Source: JAKFFN01 sp964444305
Lineage (GTDB): Bacteria; Sumerlaeota; Sumerlaeia; Sumerlaeales; Sumerlaeaceae
NCBI GenBank assembly: GCA_964444305.1
Contig: CAYUGQ010000125.1
Location: 1-7,401, forward strand
Reading direction: 5' to 3'
DNA length: 7,401 nucleotides
Below are positions 1 through 5,978 of the stretch, piece by piece; within the stretch, counting starts at the first letter, position 1; each line of letters begins with the position of its first letter. The position numbers and the translations under genes are program-made. The notes under the pieces are model-generated. The model saw only the letters and a program-made list of their open reading frames with translations. It was not told the origin of the DNA and searched no databases.

Positions 1-49
1 CGAACATTTTGTTGAACGAACAGGCACCCCGACAATACAAGCCTTCATC

Positions 50-1531
50 ATGCTTTCAGATCATAATGACATTATCGAGAATCGGTATCAAAAGGCCGAT
101 CGTCTGCGGGAAGAAAAAATCGATCCATTTCCAACGAAATGGGATCCCACTCACACATCCGAAGAGATTCGCGCTAACTCCGACAAAATGATCGAATCCG
201 GCGAAGTCGTTCGTGTCGCCGGACGCATCATGACCGTGCGCCACATGGGCAAAGCCTCGTTTTTTCATCTGAAAGATAACGGCGGACGCATCCAGGTTTA
301 TCTGAAAAAAGACCAGGTTGGCGAAGAGGACTATCGCCTGTTTAAAGAGTTTGCCGACATGGGCGATATCGCTGGGGTTGAAGGCACAGTTTTTATTACC
401 CGGACGGGGGAACTTTCCGTGCAGGCCCGCAGCTTCAGCCTGCTGTCAAAAAGCATGCGCCCCCTCCCGGAAAAATGGCATGGCCTCACTGACAAGGAAA
501 CCCGCTACCGGCAACGTTATGTGGACCTCATCGTCAATGACGATGTTCGCCAGACCTTTTGCCTTCGCAGCCGGATTATCTCTGCCATTCGTAACCGTCT
601 GACAGATTTAGGCTACCTGGAAGTCGAAACGCCCATGATGCACCCCATTGCCGGTGGTGCAGCCGCACGACCGTTTGTAACCCACCACAACGCCCTTGGG
701 ATGCCACTTTATCTACGCATCGCACCCGAGCTGTATCTAAAGCGTCTGACCGTCGGCGGTCTCGAAAAGACGTTCGAGATCAACCGCAATTTTCGCAACG
801 AAGGTCTTTCCACTCGCCACAATCCCGAATTTACCATGCTGGAACTCTACACGGCTTATTGGGATTATCGCAGTACCATGGAGCTCACCGAGCAGACCAT
901 CCAGCATGTGGCGCAAAAGGTTTTCGGTAGCACCCAGTTTGTCTGGGGCGATCACCCGTTTGACGTGAAAGTACCTCTCGAACGGATTACCTATCTGGAA
1001 GCCATAAAAAAATACGTACCGGCCCTGACTGATTCTGAGCTGTGCTGGTCCGATCCGGCTGACGTCACGATGCAGAAAGTGAAGGACGCTTATACTCCGG
1101 AGAAAGCTGGCTCAACGGCTGAGATTTTAACGGATATTTTTGAAAATCTGGTGGAAGAACATCTGATTCAGCCGGTCTTTATCACAGAATTTGCCAAAGC
1201 GGTCAGCCCCCTTGCGAAGTCCAAACCGGACGATCCGGCCGTTGCCGAGCGATTTGAACTTTATATGTGCGGGATGGAAATCGCAAACGGTTATTCCGAA
1301 TTAAACGATCCGCGAGAGCAGTTTAAACGCTTCCAGGAGCAGGCAGCGGCCAAAGCCAGCGGCGACGAAGAAGCAACCGACATGGACGAAGATTATGTGC
1401 GGGCGCTGGAATACGGCATGCCGCCTACCAGCGGACTCGGTGTTGGAATTGACCGGCTGACAATGCTGCTCACTAATTCGCCTTCCATCCGCGACGTCAT
1501 CCTGTTCCCCTTGATGCGTCCGGAAGCCTGA
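50..1531 (+). CDS. lysS: Lysyl-tRNA synthetase, class II
   Basis: Charges tRNA-Lys with lysine using ATP in the cytosol. The 493-residue length is close to the usual size of bacterial class II LysRS (about 500). An N-terminal OB-fold anticodon-binding domain is visible at about residues 53-135 (VVRVAGRIMTVRHMGKASFF begins it). The class II catalytic core follows: motif 1 around 188-200 (GYLEVETPMM), motif 2 around 242-265 with RNFRNEG and HNPEF, and motif 3 at 462-470 (GLGVGIDRL) followed by RDVILFPLMRP. These motifs plus the ADRLREEKIDPFP lead-in near residues 16-28 make the family secure. ATG at 50 is chosen because the residues after it already match the usual N-terminal helix and no in-frame start lies upstream in the window. 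No Shine-Dalgarno sequence is evident before it. The gene is complete and converges on deoC. Confidence 0.97.
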   Translation: MLSDHNDIIENRYQKADRLREEKIDPFPTKWDPTHTSEEIRANSDKMIESGEVVRVAGRIMTVRHMGKASFFHLKDNGGRIQVYLKKDQVGEEDYRLFKEFADMGDIAGVEGTVFITRTGELSVQARSFSLLSKSMRPLPEKWHGLTDKETRYRQRYVDLIVNDDVRQTFCLRSRIISAIRNRLTDLGYLEVETPMMHPIAGGAAARPFVTHHNALGMPLYLRIAPELYLKRLTVGGLEKTFEINRNFRNEGLSTRHNPEFTMLELYTAYWDYRSTMELTEQTIQHVAQKVFGSTQFVWGDHPFDVKVPLERITYLEAIKKYVPALTDSELCWSDPADVTMQKVKDAYTPEKAGSTAEILTDIFENLVEEHLIQPVFITEFAKAVSPLAKSKPDDPAVAERFELYMCGMEIANGYSELNDPREQFKRFQEQAAAKASGDEEATDMDEDYVRALEYGMPPTSGLGVGIDRLTMLLTNSPSIRDVILFPLMRPEA

Positions 1532-1533
1532 TT

Positions 1534-2334
1534 CTATCCGGTAACGATTGAAATTCCGCTGCTGGAGCCAATCCGGTTGGCCCCGGCCTTAATCATGGCT
1601 GTAGCCGTCGGCAGGTCCCGAATTCCGCCGGAGGCTTTGACTCCCAGCCACGGGCCGACAACCTCCCGCATCAAATGGACAGCTTCGATGGTGGCTCCGG
1701 CTTTGGAGAAGCCGGTGGAAGTTTTGACGTAAGTGGCCCCGGCCACCATGCTGATGACGCAAGCGGCGACGATTTCTTCGCTGGTCAAAAGGGCTGTTTC
1801 CAGGATCACTTTTACTGTCGCTCCCCATGCCGCATCCTGCACGGCCTTGATGTCCTGAAAAGCATAATAGAGCCCATCCACATCCGACTTGAACCGGCCG
1901 ATGTTCAGCACCATATCAATTTCCCGGGCCCCGTTATCCACAGCATAATAGGTCTCGGCAGCCTTGGCAGGCGTGGCCACGGCACCCAGCGGAAAGCCCA
2001 CCACGGCGCAAAGAGGCGTGTCGTTCTTCTGCAGAATTGGAGCGCAGGTGGGCACATGGCAGGAATTTACGCAGACACTGGCAAATCCATGTTCGATGGC
2101 CTCGTGGCAAAGTTGAACGACCATATCATCCGTGGCGTCGGGAGCCAGCAGGGTATGATCAATAAAGGCGGCAAGATCTTTGGAAGACTGTGGCTGCCAG
2201 TCGTATCCGGGCCAGACCGGTTCGCATTTTAGCAGGGTCCACTTTGCGTCTTCGAATTCCTGACGCGATTTGCCGATCATCTCCAGCGTTGTATTAATAA
2301 TCTCGTCGATCTGGTCGGGCGGTAAAATCTCCAT
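1534..2334 (-). CDS. deoC: Deoxyribose-phosphate aldolase
   Basis: Reversibly splits 2-deoxy-D-ribose 5-phosphate into glyceraldehyde 3-phosphate and acetaldehyde, the last step of deoxynucleoside catabolism, in the cytosol. The 266-residue product has the DeoC TIM-barrel signatures: FIDHTLLAPD at 57-66, VVGFPLGA at 111-118, EIDMVLN at 139-145 with the proton-relay Asp140, KVILET at 175-180, YVKTSTGFS at 202-210 with the Schiff-base Lys204, and KASGGIR at 233-239 with the second active-site Lys233. The core starts only at about residue 55, so there is an N-terminal extension of about 50 residues relative to short Bacillus-type DeoC. The start is supported by GGAG nine nucleotides upstream. 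It is the second gene of a pair with the purine permease, 6 nt after its stop codon, which fits a role in nucleoside salvage. All key residues are present. Family assignment is firm; the extension is not explained. Confidence 0.96.
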   Translation of the reverse strand: MEILPPDQIDEIINTTLEMIGKSRQEFEDAKWTLLKCEPVWPGYDWQPQSSKDLAAFIDHTLLAPDATDDMVVQLCHEAIEHGFASVCVNSCHVPTCAPILQKNDTPLCAVVGFPLGAVATPAKAAETYYAVDNGAREIDMVLNIGRFKSDVDGLYYAFQDIKAVQDAAWGATVKVILETALLTSEEIVAACVISMVAGATYVKTSTGFSKAGATIEAVHLMREVVGPWLGVKASGGIRDLPTATAMIKAGANRIGSSSGISIVTG

Positions 2335-2340
2335 GGGATG

Positions 2341-3708
2341 TTACTCCGTTATAGGGATCAGGAATACAATGGTAAACAGGGCGGCGGTAAGCCATAGCAG
2401 AGGGGATATTTTCCGGGCTTTACCCCGCAGCGCCAGCAGCAAAACATAACTGATCACCCCGGCTCCAATGCCGTGGGTAATGGAGAAAGAAAATGGGGTT
2501 ACGGTGAGGGTCAGGAAAGCAGGGATGGCTTGCTCTACATCATCCCACGGAATGTACCGGACGGTTTCGATCATAAAATAACCGACCAGTATCAGGCTTC
2601 CTGCGGTGACTGGGTTCTTGTAAACGCCCGGTGAAATTTCGACTCCGCCTCCAACCACGGCGACGAAGGGAATGCAAAAAAGCGTGGCAAGAAAAAGGAG
2701 TCCGCAGGTGATAGCGGTCAAGCCGGTGCGGCCTCCTTCAGCAACTCCGGCGGCGGATTCAACATAACATGTGTTTGATGAACAGCCTGCCATGCCGCCA
2801 AAAATGGCTCCGAGGGAATCAACAATCAGGAGTTTTTTCAGGCGAGGAATCCGGCCGTTTTCGTCGACCAGTCCAGCTTTGTTTGTCACGGCCAGCGCAC
2901 TGCCAAGGGTATCAAAAAAGTCGGTCATTAACAGCGCAAAAGCTACGGGTATCAGTTGCCACTGAAGGGCGGATTTAAGGTCGAACTGGAAAAACGTGCT
3001 CCAGTCGCGGGGGATTTGAAAGAAGCGTTCAGGAAAAGGGACGAGGCTGCTGCGGTCACCGGTGACCTGGGGCCAGACAGGCAGCATCCCAATGATGGCC
3101 GTGGCCAGGATTCCGATCAGCAGCGCACCTTGAATCCGCGCAGCAATGAGCAAGGCGCTGATGAAAAATCCAATAATACTTAGAACCGTAATTGGGTTGG
3201 TGAAGTCTTCGAAAGTCAGCAAAGTAGCGGGGTGGCTGGTGATAAAATTTCCGTTTTGAAATCCGATAAATGTAATGAACAGGCCGATGCTGGCGGCGAT
3301 GGCATGTTTAAGTCCGCCGGGGATGGCGTCCATTATGGCACCCCTGAGAGCTGAGGCTGAAAGGGCCAAAATAACAAGACCTTCCAGAACGACCACACCC
3401 ATGGCCGTTTGCCACGATAGTCCCATGGTGCCTACGAGGGTGAATGCCACCACGGCATTCAGTCCCATTCCGGCAGCCAGGCACATGGGGTAATTCGTTA
3501 CAGCGCCCATGAGAATGCACAGAATGCCAGCCGTAAAAGCTGTGGCTATGGCGGCGCCATTAAACGGGATTCCGGCACTGGCAAGAATGGCAGGATTGGC
3601 GAAGAGGATATAAGCCATGGCCATAAATGTCGTGGCCCCTGCCCGAAGTTCAGTCTGGATGGTGGTGCCTCGCTGGCGGAGGGCAAAGCGCTGTTCGAGA
3701 AATGACAT
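2341..3708 (-). CDS. NCS2-family (AzgA-type) purine nucleobase permease
   Basis: Predicted inner-membrane transporter importing adenine, guanine or hypoxanthine, probably with protons, as in the AzgA/PbuG/GhxP branch of NCS2. The 455-residue length fits this branch. Family signatures are ELRAGATTFMAMAYILFANP at 20-39, GMGLNA at 80-85, the substrate/proton region TDFFDTLGS at 262-270, then SSNTCYVESAAG at 310-321 with GGRTGL at 325-330, and FSITHGIGAGVISY near 408-421. Many hydrophobic segments, consistent with 12-14 membrane helices, run from about residue 25 to the C-terminus. ATG at 3708 is the first usable start and gives the typical short cytoplasmic N-terminus, but no clear Shine-Dalgarno sequence precedes it. 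It is the first gene of the pair with deoC and is divergent from the 683-residue gene. Substrate choice among purines cannot be settled here, so no symbol is given. Confidence 0.93.
   Translation of the reverse strand: MSFLEQRFALRQRGTTIQTELRAGATTFMAMAYILFANPAILASAGIPFNGAAIATAFTAGILCILMGAVTNYPMCLAAGMGLNAVVAFTLVGTMGLSWQTAMGVVVLEGLVILALSASALRGAIMDAIPGGLKHAIAASIGLFITFIGFQNGNFITSHPATLLTFEDFTNPITVLSIIGFFISALLIAARIQGALLIGILATAIIGMLPVWPQVTGDRSSLVPFPERFFQIPRDWSTFFQFDLKSALQWQLIPVAFALLMTDFFDTLGSALAVTNKAGLVDENGRIPRLKKLLIVDSLGAIFGGMAGCSSNTCYVESAAGVAEGGRTGLTAITCGLLFLATLFCIPFVAVVGGGVEISPGVYKNPVTAGSLILVGYFMIETVRYIPWDDVEQAIPAFLTLTVTPFSFSITHGIGAGVISYVLLLALRGKARKISPLLWLTAALFTIVFLIPITE
2344..2347 (-). promoter_or_regulatory. 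deoC ribosome binding site inside the permease 3' end
   Basis: On the minus strand GGAG lies nine nucleotides before the deoC ATG and overlaps the final glutamate codon of the permease gene (GAG, followed directly by the TAA stop). A ribosome finishing the permease therefore sits on the deoC initiation site, which suggests translational coupling. The sequence is seen directly; the coupling is inferred from spacing. Confidence 0.7.
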
Positions 3709-3734
3709 GGAATGAAACTGGGAAGGGATTTTGC

Positions 3735-3750
3735 TGACATTGCAATGACA
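3735..3750. promoter_or_regulatory. Near-perfect 16-bp palindrome, candidate operator
   Basis: TGACATTGCAATGACA reads as its own reverse complement at 14 of 16 positions, and the central CATTGCAATG is a perfect 10-bp palindrome. It lies 27-42 bp upstream of the permease ATG in the divergent gap, where a repressor of the permease-deoC pair would be expected. No regulator is encoded nearby, so the binding protein is unknown and the role is inferred from symmetry and position only. Confidence 0.35.
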
Positions 3751-3785
3751 AGTTTAGGCCGGACTGGGCATAGGGCGGGTTTTGG

Positions 3786-3814
3786 ATTTTAGACATTTGG
3801 TGATGAGGTGTATA
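3786..3814 (-). promoter_or_regulatory. Candidate sigma-70-type promoter for permease-deoC
   Basis: On the minus strand TATACA (from 3809-3814, 4 of 6 matches to the -35 consensus) and TAAAAT (from 3786-3791, 5 of 6 matches to the -10 consensus) are separated by 17 nt. Transcription would begin near 3779, giving a leader of about 70 nt that contains the 3735-3750 palindrome. The match is modest and could be chance in an AT-richer gap. Confidence 0.3.
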
Positions 3815-3817
3815 GGA
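3814..3817 (+). promoter_or_regulatory. Ribosome binding site deciding a GTG start
   Basis: AGGA sits seven nucleotides upstream of the GTG at 3825. The same site is 25 nt from the first in-frame ATG at 3843, too far to serve it, so GTG at 3825 is the better start. Confidence 0.55.
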
Positions 3818-3824
3818 TTGTACT

Positions 3825-5876
3825 GTGCCCAGCTATAAAACAATGATTGGTGAACTGTTGAGACTGGCGGGAGAGCGCCCTGGCGGGCATGCGATGAATG
3901 CTTATCGCGCCATGCTGAAGCTGGCTCCAAAAGCGGAACAGGCGGGGGATGGGCCCGCTACAGGCTTGCTGGTGGAGGAGCACTCGAGGGCCTGGGCTAC
4001 TGCTGTGGCCTTTGATGCGTTGCGGGGCTGGTCGTGGCCGTATTGGATTAACGCGCAGACTAATCCTTTAAGTCCGATCTATGCGCCGCTGCCGCCATTT
4101 ACTTTGCGCAATCACTCTGCCAGAGACGCGGCGCCGCTGCTGGTGCCGGAAATCGGGCGGTTCGCGGGTTTGCTGGACAGGCGAGGTATGTTTATTCCGG
4201 TGGATCAGCGTTTCGGTATCGAGGTCTGGTTTCGGGCGGGGGACGAAGTGATACGTCCGGCGGAAGTGCTGGAGGAATATGAAGTTTCGTATGATAATGG
4301 TCCATTGCGGACCCTCCGGATGCGTGTGGGGAAACTGACTCTGGAAGTTTGCGCCGAGGCGGGGGTGGCGGAAGACTTTGAGTATGTAAAACTGAGGGGA
4401 GCGATCCGGGCCGGGGAGGGGTTTGGCTTCGAACCGCTGGCAGTGTATTTTGCTATCCGTCCGTTCACTCTGGATGGGGTGACGCCGGTGTATGATTTGG
4501 TTTATAACAGCAAGGGTTTCTGGATGAGCGAGAGCCGGGTGGTGGCTTTGTTTCCGCGAAAGCCGGAGCTGTCATGGGCCAGCAACGCCCGGCAGGGAGA
4601 TGCCGGATTATTTTTGTGGGCTCCACCGGATCGTTCGGCGGTCCGATGTGCGGCGGGGATGGCTACGGCGGTCAGTGGTTTTCATGGCGAGGCCGGGGGC
4701 CGGGAAGTTTATGGAGAAGTGGTAGTGCCACTGCGGCCGGTTTTTCCTCGTGAGTTGCCCTTTGCGGCGCTGGTTCCGAGAAGCGAAAGCGGAAGGCGAT
4801 CTACGGTGCTGGCTCGGACTCCACGGCGGGACAGGGGGCGCTTAGCGGTTCCAACGGAGGCGATGAGGGCCAGCCGTGAGCATCTTTTGGCATGTGCAGA
4901 TACGCGGGTGCCTACTGTCCAGAAGCTGTTTGTGGTGAAAAACAACTGGATTGTTCCGGCGGTGCGGGCGCTGGCGCTGGAAGGTGACGGAGCGGCGGCA
5001 GAGCGGATTTTGGATTACTGCCTGTTGGGGGTGCAACCGAATGGTTATCTGCCGCAGGCTCACGGGCGTTGGGCATTTCAAGGGCAGGTGTTAACGGCGA
5101 TGGCTGACCTGGGCCGGCTGGGGGACAGGATGGACGCACTGCAAGCGATACCGTATGCGCGGATACAAAGTATTGCGAAGTGGATTATGCGTAAGCGGCG
5201 GGAAATTTCGCATGCGCCGAAAAAGCCTGCGGGATTGTTGCCGCCGGGAATTTCTCCGACAGGTATGGGGCCGGAGTATAATTTCGTGGATAATCTATGG
5301 GCTATTGAGGGGTTGTTGTCAGCGACGTGGCTAGCGCGACAGCATGGCCATCATGGGGATGCGGATGGTTTTTATGAGGATGCGACGCGGATGGTTTCGC
5401 GGTTGATGGATGCGATTCACCGGGAGCTTGAATATAGCCTTCAGCAGTTGGTGCCGGGGCGGTTCCAGCGTCCGTTTGATGCGGTGTCAGCGGCGGAGGT
5501 GCTTGATATGATGTTGACGGAGGAGGCGGCGGGTTTGATGCGGAAGGGGGAGTGGCTGCATGATGTCGTAAAGGAAATTTCGGCCGGGCTGGCGCGGGCC
5601 GGGGGAAGCGATAGGGATGGCGGTCTGTTGAAAATGGATGTGCGGGGGATAGTTCCTGCGCGGAGGTTATTGCAGTTGTGGTGGCTGGTGGAGCGGAACG
5701 AGGCGGGGCGCAAAGAATTAGACGGTGCTGCTGAGAAGCTGATGACGCCGCAGGGGGTGTGGCCGGATATTATGCATTTGCGGTGCAGGTCTGGGGCGGG
5801 TCAGATGGGGTTTGACCCGGAGGCTGCGGCGATTTATCTGTTGTTGGAGCGGAAACTTACGGATAAGGGCCAATAA
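3825..5876 (+). CDS. Uncharacterised protein, probable six-hairpin glycosidase-like fold
   Basis: I do not recognise a named family for this 683-residue protein. No signal peptide or membrane segment is visible, so it should be cytosolic. Residues about 85-310 look beta-rich and contain YFAIRPFTLDGVTPVYDLVY (208-227) and FWMSESRVVALFPRKP (232-247), resembling the N-terminal beta domain of bacterial glycogen-debranching-like proteins. Residues about 365-680 are helix-rich with aromatic and Gly/Pro motifs: KNNWIVPAVRAL (372-383), NGYLPQAHGRWAFQGQ (406-421), GLLPPGISPTGMGPEYNFVDN (split across 470-490) and LWAIEGLLSATWLA (491-504). This suggests an (alpha/alpha)6 barrel as in GH15-like and debranching enzymes. 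Glu484 and Asp489 are possible functional acids, but no catalytic pair can be assigned. The start is GTG at 3825, supported by AGGA. Codon use is unusually rich in GGG and CGG, unlike lysS and sucC. The enzyme role is inferred by resemblance from memory only. Confidence 0.85.
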   Translation: MPSYKTMIGELLRLAGERPGGHAMNAYRAMLKLAPKAEQAGDGPATGLLVEEHSRAWATAVAFDALRGWSWPYWINAQTNPLSPIYAPLPPFTLRNHSARDAAPLLVPEIGRFAGLLDRRGMFIPVDQRFGIEVWFRAGDEVIRPAEVLEEYEVSYDNGPLRTLRMRVGKLTLEVCAEAGVAEDFEYVKLRGAIRAGEGFGFEPLAVYFAIRPFTLDGVTPVYDLVYNSKGFWMSESRVVALFPRKPELSWASNARQGDAGLFLWAPPDRSAVRCAAGMATAVSGFHGEAGGREVYGEVVVPLRPVFPRELPFAALVPRSESGRRSTVLARTPRRDRGRLAVPTEAMRASREHLLACADTRVPTVQKLFVVKNNWIVPAVRALALEGDGAAAERILDYCLLGVQPNGYLPQAHGRWAFQGQVLTAMADLGRLGDRMDALQAIPYARIQSIAKWIMRKRREISHAPKKPAGLLPPGISPTGMGPEYNFVDNLWAIEGLLSATWLARQHGHHGDADGFYEDATRMVSRLMDAIHRELEYSLQQLVPGRFQRPFDAVSAAEVLDMMLTEEAAGLMRKGEWLHDVVKEISAGLARAGGSDRDGGLLKMDVRGIVPARRLLQLWWLVERNEAGRKELDGAAEKLMTPQGVWPDIMHLRCRSGAGQMGFDPEAAAIYLLLERKLTDKGQ

Positions 5877-5903
5877 TCAGAGCATTTGATTGTTCAGAGC
5901 AGA

Positions 5904-5917
5904 CGGATAGCTATCCG
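5904..5917. promoter_or_regulatory. Perfect 14-bp palindrome upstream of sucC
   Basis: CGGATAGCTATCCG is identical to its reverse complement. It has no following T-run, so it is not a terminator for the upstream gene. It covers the expected -35 region of the candidate sucC promoter, which makes an operator the best guess. Confidence 0.4.
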
Positions 5918-5920
5918 GTA

Positions 5921-5929
5921 TGGTATGAT
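5921..5929 (+). promoter_or_regulatory. Candidate extended -10 promoter element for sucC
   Basis: TGGTATGAT fits the extended -10 form TGn-TATAAT with one mismatch. No good -35 hexamer lies 17 nt upstream (the position reads AGACGG), which is tolerated by extended -10 promoters. Transcription would start near 5936, leaving a leader of about 43 nt before the sucC ATG. Confidence 0.35.
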
Positions 5930-5940
5930 GTCATTATACC
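5922..5940. promoter_or_regulatory. Odd-length palindrome over the sucC promoter, candidate operator
   Basis: GGTATGATGTCATTATACC is symmetrical about T5931, with eight of nine pairs exact and the remaining one G-T. A one-base loop rules out a normal RNA hairpin, so DNA-level recognition by a dimeric regulator is more likely. It overlaps the -10 element and the likely start site. Its centre is about 20 bp from that of the 5904-5917 palindrome, close to two helical turns. Confidence 0.4.
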
Positions 5941-5966
5941 GAAATTCCTCATCCTGAAGACATAAA

Positions 5967-5972
5967 AAGGAA
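5967..5972 (+). promoter_or_regulatory. sucC ribosome binding site
   Basis: AAGGAA lies six nucleotides upstream of the sucC ATG at 5979, a standard spacing, and fixes that start. Confidence 0.75.
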
Positions 5973-5978
5973 CGCTGA

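Larger units (their letters stand above)
3764..3832 (+). promoter_or_regulatory. Long-range inverted repeat covering a start codon
   Basis: The arms CTGGGCATAG (3764-3773) and CTGTGCCCAG (3823-3832) can form a 10-pair stem with one U-G wobble in plus-strand RNA, enclosing a 49-nt loop. The right arm contains the GTG start at 3825-3827, and the AGGA ribosome site lies in the loop. In minus-strand RNA the wobble becomes an A-C mismatch, so the pairing favours the plus-strand message. A regulatory role requires transcription from upstream of 3764, where I see no convincing promoter. Confidence 0.3.

Noticed and set aside
9..191. A 60-codon plus-strand frame overlapping the start of lysS
   Set aside because: It overlaps lysS in another frame and has no ribosome site or domain.
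1567..1581. Small hairpin GCCAA-TCCGG-TTGGC near the end of deoC as a terminator for lysS
   Set aside because: Only five base pairs, no T-run, and it lies inside the deoC coding sequence.
1934..1942. TTATCCACA, a perfect match to the E. coli DnaA box, near the composition change
   Set aside because: It is a single copy inside the deoC coding region (the Val-Asp-Asn codons). The only other near matches, such as 5285-5293, are scattered with one mismatch, and there is no AT-rich unwinding region or dnaA-type gene. It is not evidence of an origin on its own.
1675..2232. A 185-codon plus-strand open frame opposite deoC
   Set aside because: It is antisense to a gene whose catalytic motifs are intact. 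The product has a Gly/His/Asp-rich composition and no recognisable domain.
3709..3824. Possible purine riboswitch upstream of the permease
   Set aside because: Read on the minus strand, the gap lacks the conserved three-way-junction core and loop sequences of the purine aptamer, and no terminator or anti-terminator hairpin follows.
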